From Oligoflexia bacterium (GTDB lineage: Bacteria; Bdellovibrionota; Bdellovibrionia; JABDDW01), in the NCBI GenBank assembly GCA_023250675.1, contig JAHFAE010000005.1:7417-60936 (forward strand): a DNA stretch of 53,520 nt, in the 5' to 3' direction. A program made the translations under genes and the position numbers. The notes below the pieces were generated by a model that saw only the letters and a list, made by a program, of their open reading frames with translations, was not told the DNA's origin and did no database searches. Position 1 is the stretch's first letter, and each line of letters starts with the position of its first letter. Below, one piece after another: positions 17,329-25,328 of this stretch.

Positions 17329-18339
17329 TTAAATGACCAAGGTATTTTTGTGTGAAGTACCGTCTTTTACTTTTACCGAGTGAGAAATAGCTACGTTGTG
17401 AAGACACACATTTTTATCAATGACGACATTATCGCCCAAAACAGCAAACCCTGTGATTTTAACGGTGGGATGAATACGGCAGTTGTTTCCAAGGAGAACT
17501 TTGTTTTTTGACCCTAGCGCTATGAGATGTTCACAGCCTTCCCCTTCCCAAATATTGGGTCGTCGGTCAAATCCATTCCAAAATCGTCTGAATAAACTTA
17601 AAAGATAGGGCTGGTGTTGCAGTTTTGGCAAAAGGCCCAATAGGCCCTCTGTTGCTGCAAGATAATCTTGTAAATTTCCGGCGTCGTACCAAAAGCCAGT
17701 CTTTTGAAAAGCTAATATTTCTTTTCCCTGCTCGATTATTTTTAAGTACACATCCTCAGTGATACTGCATGGGCCATCGGGGATAAATTTAAAAACACTT
17801 TCTTCGATAAAATGAATTCCAACAAAATGAAATGGTTTGCAATTCAAATCTGGTTTTTTCTTTGAAATTCCAACCACACGCTTTTTTTCGTCAACCCAGA
17901 CGGCCCCATATTTTGATCCCGCATCGGGATGTTTCATGACAATCATCGTTGCCACAGGTTGATGATGATGGTGAAACTCTAAAGCGTCTCGAAGTCCGAA
18001 ACCGTTGACCACATCGGCATTGGCGACGACGAAGGTTCCGGAACCCTTTAAAGTGGGCCGCGCTTTTTTAATCGCCCCCCCTGTGCCTAAAATGACTTTT
18101 TTCTCATCGCTAAAAAACGTGGGTGCTGCAATGAGTTTTTCATCAGAAAAAATGTTTTTCAAAACGTCTGGCAAGTGATGGGTATTGACGGTGAGTTTAT
18201 CGATTCCGATCTGTTGGATTAAATGTAAGTTGTAAAATGAGATGGGGACATTTAACAATGGAATTACAGGTTTTGGAATTTTTTCGGTATATGGTTTAAA
18301 TCGAGTTCCGAGGCCCGCTGCTAATAATAAACCATTCAT
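17329..18339 (-). CDS. murU: MurNAc-1-phosphate uridylyltransferase-like protein with C-terminal extension
   Basis: A 336-residue sugar-nucleotide transferase. The N-terminal domain (1 to about 230) has the signature LLLAAGLGTRFKPYTEKIPKPVIPLLN, then VTVNTHH-like and FVVANADVVNG motifs, matching MurU, which makes UDP-MurNAc from MurNAc-1-P. MurU itself is about 223 residues; the extra C-terminal 100 residues (NCRIHPTVKITG, FAVLGDNVVIDKNVCLHNVAI) read as a short left-handed beta-helix like those of GlmU or mannose-1-P guanylyltransferases. The gene overlaps the amgK-like gene by 4 bp, the usual AmgK-MurU pairing, which is the main reason for choosing MurU over other sugar nucleotidyltransferases. 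Confidence 0.8.
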   Translation of the reverse strand: MNGLLLAAGLGTRFKPYTEKIPKPVIPLLNVPISFYNLHLIQQIGIDKLTVNTHHLPDVLKNIFSDEKLIAAPTFFSDEKKVILGTGGAIKKARPTLKGSGTFVVANADVVNGFGLRDALEFHHHHQPVATMIVMKHPDAGSKYGAVWVDEKKRVVGISKKKPDLNCKPFHFVGIHFIEESVFKFIPDGPCSITEDVYLKIIEQGKEILAFQKTGFWYDAGNLQDYLAATEGLLGLLPKLQHQPYLLSLFRRFWNGFDRRPNIWEGEGCEHLIALGSKNKVLLGNNCRIHPTVKITGFAVLGDNVVIDKNVCLHNVAISHSVKVKDGTSHKNTLVI

Positions 18340-19367
18340 GAAAGACCAATGTCTTTTTCAAAGAGCCCGTGGTCTGTGAGGACATCTAAAAGATCTCGAT
18401 ACTCGGGAAATACCAAAAGAGAGCGACGAACTCGCATCAATGTGCCTCGGATATACTTTAGGTACCTCGTGTCTTGTCTTGTGTTGTAAAAACTAGCGAA
18501 CGACCCACAGGCCTTAAGACATCTTTGAATGCTCTGAACCTCATAGACTAAATCAAATTGTTCTCGACTCAATGCTGGTTCTTGTAGAGTCCTTCTTTTA
18601 TTTAAATAATAGTCGAGCATCTTTTTTTCAACATGAGAACTCATATCTACATAGGAATCTCGCAAGAGGCTCACAAGATCGTATTGAATGGGGCCAAGGC
18701 GGGCATCTTGAAAATCGATGACTCGCATCTTTCCAGCTTTGATCATTAAATTTCTTGAATGATAGTCTCTGTGGGCAATGTATTTGGGCTCTTCGTGAAG
18801 ACGTTTACAGATAAGGGTAAATTTCTGCTCTAGAAGTTTACTTTCTTTTTCATTAAATTTGAAACCTAAGAATTTTTCTAACAAATGTTCGCGGGCGTAG
18901 TTCATCTCCCATAACAATCGTTGGGTATTAAATTCGATATTAAACGCGACACAGCCAGATTTATTATCTTTGGTACAGGCATAATGTATTTTTATGATCT
19001 CATCCAAAGCACTGCGATAAAAATCCATGGCGTACTCAGAGTTTTGACTTTCCCAAAATTTTCTCTCTAAAGTCAGGTCTCCAAGGTCTTCAAGTAAAAC
19101 CAAGCCCTTTTCTTTGGCAACCCGAATTACTTTTGGAACTTGAACGCCATGACGGCTGAAATGACTTAGAATGTTTAGAAATGGATAGTTCGCCTCGTCC
19201 ACAAAAGGTTCCCAACACATTAACACATAAGAATTATCGCCGTGAACCGCGCGAAAATACCGACGTGCCGAAGCGTCACCCGCCAACGAAAAAACTTGAA
19301 TATTTTCATCATGAAGTGTGTCTTTTAGAAAATCATAATAGGGTTCTTTGGGTTCGAGTTTAGTCAT
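18336..19367 (-). CDS. amgK: AmgK-type MurNAc/GlcNAc anomeric kinase
   Basis: A 343-residue phosphotransferase of the APH fold with the AmgK-specific early motif AGDASARRYFR (about 29-39) and catalytic loop IAHRDYHSRNLM followed by VIDFQDARLGPIQYDLVSLLRD. In Pseudomonas and others AmgK phosphorylates MurNAc at C1, giving the substrate for MurU and bypassing de novo UDP-MurNAc synthesis (and fosfomycin). Translational overlap with the murU-like gene supports the pathway. A thiamine pyrophosphokinase-like gene lies 57 bp upstream on the same strand. Confidence 0.88.
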   Translation of the reverse strand: MTKLEPKEPYYDFLKDTLHDENIQVFSLAGDASARRYFRAVHGDNSYVLMCWEPFVDEANYPFLNILSHFSRHGVQVPKVIRVAKEKGLVLLEDLGDLTLERKFWESQNSEYAMDFYRSALDEIIKIHYACTKDNKSGCVAFNIEFNTQRLLWEMNYAREHLLEKFLGFKFNEKESKLLEQKFTLICKRLHEEPKYIAHRDYHSRNLMIKAGKMRVIDFQDARLGPIQYDLVSLLRDSYVDMSSHVEKKMLDYYLNKRRTLQEPALSREQFDLVYEVQSIQRCLKACGSFASFYNTRQDTRYLKYIRGTLMRVRRSLLVFPEYRDLLDVLTDHGLFEKDIGLS

Positions 19368-19424
19368 TGGCCTTTTCTCTGGGGAGGTTCATCGCAATGA
19401 GGCTATCTTTTTAAGATCACGTCG

Positions 19425-20078
19425 TCAACAAACCCGGGCATTCAAAATATTTGAAGAAACAAAAATTAACGCTAAGCCCCGAGACTGGATCTGTACCCAT
19501 TCGTCGAGTGTTCGATTACTTAATCCCAGGGAGGGGTGATAAAAAACCTTATTTTTTAAATTGTACTCAGAACCTTTAACCGAAATTTTAGACCTATTAA
19601 AACTTGTAACGGTAAAAAGCGTTTTTTTTGAAACAGAAAATGAAAGTTTTGATCTGCTAATAGAAGTGATCCAGTTATTTTCATCGGCTAATACGAGGTT
19701 GGGATATTTTTGGGCGATCAACAGATTAACATAGAGGTGATCAGTGCGACCTTCATGATCTCGATGTGCTCCTAATACAATTTTCTTAGAAGTTTTTGGA
19801 AGTAGATTAATGGCATATTCTAAATCACTTATTGCCTTTTTGGGTGGTAATTTAATTACCGAAGTGGGATTTACCTTAGAGACCATATTCGAATCGACCG
19901 AATCTCCGTCTCCTACATGAAGGATTGGCTTTAATTTTAAGTTTTTTGCTACGACAATCCCCCGATCCACAGTGACGAGATGGGTACTTCGTCGCATGAC
20001 TTGGCGACAGAATTTTTGATCGGGAACCTTTCCACCTGCGATAACGAGATAGTCGAAATAATATTTGTTGCCGTTCAT
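19425..20078 (-). CDS. thiN: Thiamine pyrophosphokinase-like protein
   Basis: A 217-residue protein with the order of motifs seen in thiamine pyrophosphokinases: YLVIAGGKVPD at the start, VTVDRGI, HVGDGDSVD (the DGD-x-D metal motif), KKAISDLEYAINL (the TDLE-type motif), VLGAHRDHEGRTDH with the conserved GR-DH, and a C-terminal beta-sandwich-like region ending GLSNRTLDEW. The enzyme transfers pyrophosphate from ATP to thiamine to form the cofactor TPP. No good ribosome site is seen. It is probably transcribed with amgK and murU. The kinase activity is inferred from motifs. Confidence 0.82.
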   Translation of the reverse strand: MNGNKYYFDYLVIAGGKVPDQKFCRQVMRRSTHLVTVDRGIVVAKNLKLKPILHVGDGDSVDSNMVSKVNPTSVIKLPPKKAISDLEYAINLLPKTSKKIVLGAHRDHEGRTDHLYVNLLIAQKYPNLVLADENNWITSISRSKLSFSVSKKTLFTVTSFNRSKISVKGSEYNLKNKVFYHPSLGLSNRTLDEWVQIQSRGLALIFVSSNILNARVC

Positions 20079-20085
20079 AATAGTT

Positions 20086-20096
20086 CTAAACTTTAG
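20086..20096. promoter_or_regulatory. Second copy of the CTAAACTTTAG palindrome
   Basis: The CTAAA-C-TTTAG palindrome lies in the 100-bp gap between the divergent thiN-like and PLD-lipoprotein genes, 8 bp upstream of the thiN-like ATG. It shares a 12-base core (TCTAAACTTTAG) with the perfect palindrome at 13461-13475. It may be an operator; only symmetry and recurrence support this. Confidence 0.25.
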
Positions 20097-20178
20097 TCTA
20101 GATTGCGCCTTCTTTACAAAACATATCTATAGGGGCGAGAATAATAGACGGTCTAAAATTAATAAATAAGGGGTTTGT

Positions 20179-22323
20179 GTGAAGAAATTCATAATTAGTG
20201 CCATCCTCATTTCAGGGCTCACCTCATGTTCTTCAATCTTAAAGAGATCGCCATCTTCGACAGACGAAGAGGGCGGTTTAATCGCAGGACCTCAAGGGGC
20301 AGCTAATTCATGTGCCATTGCCGAAATCGTTGAAAAGCAAAATGATATGATCGGTGACATTGAGGCTGGTAATCTCGAAATCAAAAAAATGCGTGATGAA
20401 ATTCTTAGAAAAGAAATAGCCATGATGTCTCTGGTTGGCGCTCAAGTCCTGCTTGACGCCGCAAGGCTGGCAAAACTCAGTGGGGACGACCAGGTAAGGG
20501 CTGTGGTGAGAGCCACTTGGGAAAAAACCAACACTGACTTTGACGTTCAAATGAATTGTCTACAACAACGTGGGTTAATGACTCAAAAGCAGGCATCTGC
20601 CATTAAAGAATATTTCGTATTAGATTCGGAATTTCGAAAAAACTACGATCAAATTTACGCTCACCCCGATTCAGTTAATGAAATCAAAGATCAAGAGATT
20701 GATTCGTATAAACCCAATTTTCCAAAAACATTTGCCGACGTGATCGATGCCGAACTAAGTGTTAACAATGATTTTAAGATTTTAGTTGATGGTAAAGAAC
20801 TTCGCGATGCTCTCGTGGATACGATTAGAAGTGCAACAAGATATATTCACATTTCATTTCATCATATGGAGCAAAATAGAACCAGTGAAATTCTTCAACA
20901 TGAACTTGTGGCTAAGAAGTTAGGAATGGCCAGTGAAATGCTCACAGATTTACTAAAACACAAGGGTTGGGTTCTTGGGAAAAACGATTCTGATCTCCAG
21001 CGCTGGTACCTTTTGAAAAATGCTCCGGACAAAGATGTCCTAAAATTTACGGAAATGCCACCAAATCTTATTCAAGAAAATTTTTCTAAATTTTCAAAGA
21101 GCTTTGAAATAAGAGTGTTGGCCGACCTGGGAATTTCTGGCCTTTCAGTTTCTTCAAATGCAGGGGATTCGGGTCTTGACAAGATTTTTCCGATACTTCG
21201 AAGGTATGATGTGGATATTGTTTTTGTACCTTCTTTTCTTTGGGCATTTTTTAATTATCATACTAAATTTGTCGTAACCGATAATCAGGCCATCATTAGT
21301 GGCGGGAATATGTTGGATAAGGTCATGGGTTGGGAGGATCCGTTAATTTGGCACGATATGGCTCTTAAAGTAAATGGGGGGCTTGTCAATAAAGTAAACC
21401 AATTCTTCGTTGAGCAATTTAATCTGTGGCGAAAAAAATCGGCATTGGCCGAAAAAATGAATATCATAAAGAAATTTAATAAAACATACAGCCCCCAACT
21501 CGCAGAGGCCATCAATCAAGACAAGCGTGCTGAGGGAAATGATTGGTTCTACTATCCACGAGCCAATGAGCGTTATCATGGCCCGTCCCAAGGTATCGTG
21601 ACGGTCACTAATCCTATTAATGATGTAGACCTGACAGTGAAGTCAACTACCGAGAAGGCATTGACCACGGGTATTGCTTCGGCAAAAGACTTAATCATCT
21701 TAGCCAATCCCTTTTTTAGCGATGAGGTTGTGGCAAGGCGCCTCAGAACTAAAGCTAAACTTTGGCGTCTGGCCGAAGTAAAAGAAAAAAATGGTGAGTC
21801 GTTAGAAGTTTCTACTTGCGACCCAAAGGTTATTAAAAAGCGAATTCGAGGTGCTGCCGGTAAAGGTTGGGATCTGGGCCCGGGTGGTCGTGGAATCGTC
21901 GTGATTTTGCCAAAAAATATGGACCAAATTATGGTGAAAATTGCCAATGATGCCATGATTAACTCGCTCATCCGCGACGGCATTGACGTTTGCAAATGGA
22001 GAAGCGAACTTCACAATGATGATGTTGCCGATCGAGACGGCCGTGTTTATAGGCCGCAAACGATGTTTCATCACAAGGTTTGGGCCATTGACGACAAGGT
22101 AGCGTACATCGGTTCGGCCAATCTCATGGCCCGCTCAAATAGAACAGACTCAGAACTTGGAATTGTTTTTTTTGATCGAAGTTCTATTGAAGAACTCTAC
22201 AAACGGCTGCTCTTTTTAGATCTTAAGCATTCAGAGCCTACTCGAAAACGTGTCGTAAACGACATCGTGAGACCATTCACCCAAACCATAAACTGGTTTG
22301 GGAATCTCTTGAAGCTTTGGTAG
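20179..22323 (+). CDS. Lipoprotein with two phospholipase D (HKD) motifs
   Basis: A 714-residue protein from a GTG with an AGGGG ribosome site. The N-terminus is a lipoprotein signal with lipobox GLTSC (Cys17). Two PLD catalytic motifs are readable: H361-T-K363-x4-D368 followed by SGGN, and H631-H-K633-x4-D638 followed by IGSAN. Two HKD motifs in one chain is the layout of cardiolipin synthases and PLD-type phosphodiesterases. Unlike cardiolipin synthase it has no membrane helices apart from the lipid anchor, and it is longer (about 480 is usual), with an extra 200-residue N-terminal helical domain. It may act on membrane phospholipids or nucleic acid in the periplasm or outside the cell; the substrate is unknown. 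Confidence 0.85.
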   Translation: MKKFIISAILISGLTSCSSILKRSPSSTDEEGGLIAGPQGAANSCAIAEIVEKQNDMIGDIEAGNLEIKKMRDEILRKEIAMMSLVGAQVLLDAARLAKLSGDDQVRAVVRATWEKTNTDFDVQMNCLQQRGLMTQKQASAIKEYFVLDSEFRKNYDQIYAHPDSVNEIKDQEIDSYKPNFPKTFADVIDAELSVNNDFKILVDGKELRDALVDTIRSATRYIHISFHHMEQNRTSEILQHELVAKKLGMASEMLTDLLKHKGWVLGKNDSDLQRWYLLKNAPDKDVLKFTEMPPNLIQENFSKFSKSFEIRVLADLGISGLSVSSNAGDSGLDKIFPILRRYDVDIVFVPSFLWAFFNYHTKFVVTDNQAIISGGNMLDKVMGWEDPLIWHDMALKVNGGLVNKVNQFFVEQFNLWRKKSALAEKMNIIKKFNKTYSPQLAEAINQDKRAEGNDWFYYPRANERYHGPSQGIVTVTNPINDVDLTVKSTTEKALTTGIASAKDLIILANPFFSDEVVARRLRTKAKLWRLAEVKEKNGESLEVSTCDPKVIKKRIRGAAGKGWDLGPGGRGIVVILPKNMDQIMVKIANDAMINSLIRDGIDVCKWRSELHNDDVADRDGRVYRPQTMFHHKVWAIDDKVAYIGSANLMARSNRTDSELGIVFFDRSSIEELYKRLLFLDLKHSEPTRKRVVNDIVRPFTQTINWFGNLLKLW

Positions 22324-22737
22324 CTAACGAGGAAAATCCATGGCGAAGGCTCGAGTCCATGAGCCCCTTGCCGCCGCAACTTCAGGTTTGAGCCAATCAA
22401 AAAATTGAATGACGTTCGAAGAATACTTTTCAGAAACCTGTTTACACAAAATCTCTCCCAGAGTGCTCTCTATGGAGTTTTTTATTTGAGAAAGTTCAGA
22501 TCCACTTAAAGAATAGGCATCGTGAACTTGCACGGCACCCACCAAGATTCCATCCACACGCATCGGAAGTATCATTTTATTATGGGCAATGATCATGGGA
22601 GCGCTACCATTACGTCGAGCTGTTTCAAAAGCCATTGATTTGGTGGCTGCCGAATTGTACTCAATAGCCACTCCAAATTTTTTTGCAATTGTAAGACCCA
22701 GATTAGAAACCGTTCGATCAATAGTAACGTCCCTCAT
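22324..22737 (-). CDS. Small GAF-like domain protein
   Basis: A soluble protein of 137 residues. I chose ATG 22737 because AAAGGA lies 8 nt upstream; a TTG further up at 22779 would add 14 residues. The pattern (LGLTIAKKFGVAIEYN, KMILPMRVDGILVGAVQVHD, then a helix LSQIKNSIESTLGEIL) matches a GAF-type domain with its central strand 'P---DG-LVGAVQV'. No enzymatic or DNA-binding part is attached. Its stop abuts that of the convergent PLD gene. A role in ligand sensing is possible but not shown. Confidence 0.6.
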   Translation of the reverse strand: MRDVTIDRTVSNLGLTIAKKFGVAIEYNSAATKSMAFETARRNGSAPMIIAHNKMILPMRVDGILVGAVQVHDAYSLSGSELSQIKNSIESTLGEILCKQVSEKYSSNVIQFFDWLKPEVAAARGSWTRAFAMDFPR

Positions 22738-23034
22738 AAAGCGTCCTTTCAGCGTCGCCCCCATTAACTGGAGGGGCAACTAGTAGAAATAAGACGCCTA
22801 GGGGGAAGTTCCAGGTTAGTGAACTTACAAAATCTTATTTGAATATTTTGACGGTGTACCAAGATTTGGCAGTTCGGAAAAAAGTTCAACGTATAAACCG
22901 TGGGATGCCCTTCAAATCGTCCCGATTGATCCTTCGCCTAAGCTCACGAAACTTAAAGAAATTTCAAGAATAAATCAGGGCCAAAGAGACTCTTCAATCA
23001 TTTCAAAAATTGGCATGTCATTGCAGTAGACGGC
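22738..23034. other. Intergenic region before the oxidative cluster, with an orphan open frame
   Basis: This 297-bp gap must contain the promoter of the 13-gene run. On the plus strand 22823-23026 is an open frame of 68 codons closed by TAG at 23027. It reads like protein (for example FEYFDGVPRFG and YKPWDALQIVPIDPSPKL) but has no usable start codon. It may be a gene remnant or chance. I see no clear -35/-10 pair and no correctly spaced sigma-54 site. Confidence 0.4.
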
Positions 23035-24213
23035 ATGAAGGTTTTTAGATCCCCCATTGCCATTTTAGTTTTGATCTTAATGAGCATATCTCATTTGGCT
23101 TTTGGCTTTGATCGAGCCATGATTTTTTCAGGCAAAAATATCAATTCTGCCATTTTTTTAGGAATGTTTGATGCGGCCACTGATTCAGGATTACCACCAG
23201 ATCTTGTTATTGGTGCTTGCGGTGGTTCTATCGGAGCAGCGCTCATCTGTGTTTCATCTGATCCTGTACGACGACTAGAAATTCTTAAGTCCCAAGACTA
23301 TTACCAAAGACTCAGGCAAATAAGTTTTAGCGATATTTCTATTGGTGATTTTTATCGAGTCATGAAGCGCCAGCAAAGAGCTGCAGCTCAAAACACTTCA
23401 AACTCTGGCTCAAGATTAATATTAAAAGACTGGTTTGATTTTTCACTTGTGAAAGGTTTTAGTGCCTTTGACCATTTTCAAGCCTTTGATGTGCCCTTTA
23501 ATTGTCAAAAGACAACGGTGATGATTTTGGCAAGCCATTACAGTGGACCCATTTATTCTTACGATTTAACTATTGATTCAAACAAGAAATTATTCCGGGA
23601 GACAGTTTTCACAGATTTTAAAACTGCAAATCAGATAGGTCAAAATGATTCTGATGTAGCAATGCGGTTCCCTAGTAGTCCCATCGAAAGGCAGATTTTA
23701 TACTCATCTCATATTTCTATTTTGAATGCAGTTTTGTCGTCCTCGGCTGACCCTATCTATGTAGGTCCCGCCACTATTGGGGGTAAAACATATTTTACTG
23801 GAGCTATTGATATCGACCCGCTTCCTTTAGCTAAAGGGTTGGCGAAAGAAGTTTGGACATCTTACCCGTCACCATTTGAACCTCTATTTGAAGAAACACT
23901 TTTTAAAGCGGTTTTCGGATACGAAGTAAATGACTACCTGAAAATTATTTCAAATTCAGATGTCACTCGCTGGATAGATATTGCCAACGAAGAAATCCCT
24001 AATCTAGCTCCTTATGGTAGATTTAAAATTTTTGAATCTTTCAAAAACCTAGCACCCAGTAGATCGATTCAAATTGGTTCAAATGTTCCAACTGATCACT
24101 CAAAGTATGTTGATATTGTGGAGGCACAATATCGATTTGGGTACTCGCGTACACTTGAAGCCCTAAAAAGTACAAAAGGTTCTAAAGCTCATATTCGGAA
24201 GAAACTTTTTTAA
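23035..24213 (+). CDS. Secreted patatin-like phospholipase, divergent
   Basis: A 392-residue protein with a signal peptide (about 1-24, ending LAFG). The order 'strand - small-residue loop - helix - GxSxG' resembles patatin lipases: DRAMIFSGKNINSAIFLGMFDAATDSGLPPDLVIGACGGSIGAAL contains the nucleophile elbow GGSIG. The glycine-rich oxyanion loop (normally GGG-x-[K/R]-G) is replaced by SGKNINS, and the usual DGG near the catalytic Asp reads TGAIDIDP, so activity could be altered. It opens a run of 13 genes; the next gene starts 11 bp downstream. If active it would release fatty acids or lysophospholipids in the periplasm. Confidence 0.75.
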   Translation: MKVFRSPIAILVLILMSISHLAFGFDRAMIFSGKNINSAIFLGMFDAATDSGLPPDLVIGACGGSIGAALICVSSDPVRRLEILKSQDYYQRLRQISFSDISIGDFYRVMKRQQRAAAQNTSNSGSRLILKDWFDFSLVKGFSAFDHFQAFDVPFNCQKTTVMILASHYSGPIYSYDLTIDSNKKLFRETVFTDFKTANQIGQNDSDVAMRFPSSPIERQILYSSHISILNAVLSSSADPIYVGPATIGGKTYFTGAIDIDPLPLAKGLAKEVWTSYPSPFEPLFEETLFKAVFGYEVNDYLKIISNSDVTRWIDIANEEIPNLAPYGRFKIFESFKNLAPSRSIQIGSNVPTDHSKYVDIVEAQYRFGYSRTLEALKSTKGSKAHIRKKLF

Positions 24214-24224
24214 GGAGTTTAACT

Positions 24225-25328
24225 ATGTCTCGGTTCGCCCACACTCAAGTATTCAATAATCCAAAAATATTTGTATCTGGGTGGTATTGGACTTTTCCGT
24301 CCCATGAATTAAAGAAAAATAAAATTAAATCTTTGAATTTGATGGGAAGAGAAATTGTCATCTATCGTGGCGCTTCGGGCGATGTTTCCGCTCTCGATGC
24401 CTATTGTCCTCACATGGGAGCTCATTTTCAAGAGGGCAGAGTAGAAGAAAATTCTATACGTTGTGGATTTCATAATTGGAAATTTGGCTCCAGTGGTGCG
24501 TGCACAGAAATTCCATGCCAAAAATATAAGGATAGATGTGCGAATATTCCTCCTGTGACAACCCATCCAGTACAAGAAAAATATGGAATGATTTGGGTTC
24601 ATGCCGGAGATCAAAATAAGGCAGCAACAGATCCCCTTCCCTATTTTGAAGATCTTGGCCCCGGTGCTGATTTAGAATTTCTAGTCGGTCGCCGCACTTT
24701 TCGTCAGTGTAGACCCGAAGTTGTCATGCTTAACGCCATTGACGCCCATCATTTTAATGCCGTCCATCCTGAAGCTAGCCTTTTGGCAGATGGTATGGAA
24801 ATTACCGCTGAACCCCAAAACCAGAGAATGATTCGATTAAAAAATACGACGGGCCTTCCAAAAAACTGGATTGGCCGCATTCTTCAACCTTTATATAGAA
24901 ACGGTGTTCTCAACTACAAAAACGAATATTGGTATGCATCGACGGGTGTTGTTTCTCTGGGACCAGATTTTTTACAGTTTCGATTGATTTTCCCCCATCG
25001 CCCCACACTCAATGGCGGCACAGAAGGACATATGATTTTTCTTACTCCTAAAAGAAGGGGAATTTTAGGAAAGATTTTGGCTCGTGGGATTTTGTGGCTA
25101 ACTGATATTGTTGGCAGTTATTTTGAAAAGGGCGACAAGAATATTTTTGATTCCATAAAATTCGCCATGAGAGCTCCAGTAAAAGCAGACCATGCCATGA
25201 TTGGATTTATTAAACATACAGAGGCTCAAGTTACCCAATCAATGCCCTGGGTGGAGAGGGACAATGAATTAAAAGGAGCCGAAGTTGTCGCCATTGAAGT
25301 TTTAGATGAAGAAAGGATAACCATATGA
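24225..25328 (+). CDS. Rieske non-haem iron oxygenase, DAF-36/Neverland/KshA-like (copy 1)
   Basis: A 367-residue oxygenase with an AAGGAG ribosome site. The Rieske [2Fe-2S] ligands are C61-P-H63 and C80-G-F-H83, in YCPHMGAHFQEG and RCGFHNWKF, followed by CTEIPC. This context resembles cholesterol 7-desaturase (DAF-36/Neverland) and KshA steroid hydroxylases. The mononuclear iron site is N170-x2-D173-x2-H176-x4-H181 (NAIDAHHFNAVH). Such enzymes hydroxylate or desaturate lipophilic substrates and need electrons from a reductase; none is encoded nearby. It overlaps the next gene by 4 bp, and the gene at 27095 is a close paralogue. Confidence 0.9.
   Translation: MSRFAHTQVFNNPKIFVSGWYWTFPSHELKKNKIKSLNLMGREIVIYRGASGDVSALDAYCPHMGAHFQEGRVEENSIRCGFHNWKFGSSGACTEIPCQKYKDRCANIPPVTTHPVQEKYGMIWVHAGDQNKAATDPLPYFEDLGPGADLEFLVGRRTFRQCRPEVVMLNAIDAHHFNAVHPEASLLADGMEITAEPQNQRMIRLKNTTGLPKNWIGRILQPLYRNGVLNYKNEYWYASTGVVSLGPDFLQFRLIFPHRPTLNGGTEGHMIFLTPKRRGILGKILARGILWLTDIVGSYFEKGDKNIFDSIKFAMRAPVKADHAMIGFIKHTEAQVTQSMPWVERDNELKGAEVVAIEVLDEERITI

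Noticed and set aside
23012-23025. Sigma-54-like promoter TTGGCATG-TCA-TTGC before the patatin gene
   Set aside because: GG to GC spacing is 11, not the strict 12, and it would place the transcription start at or inside the start codon.
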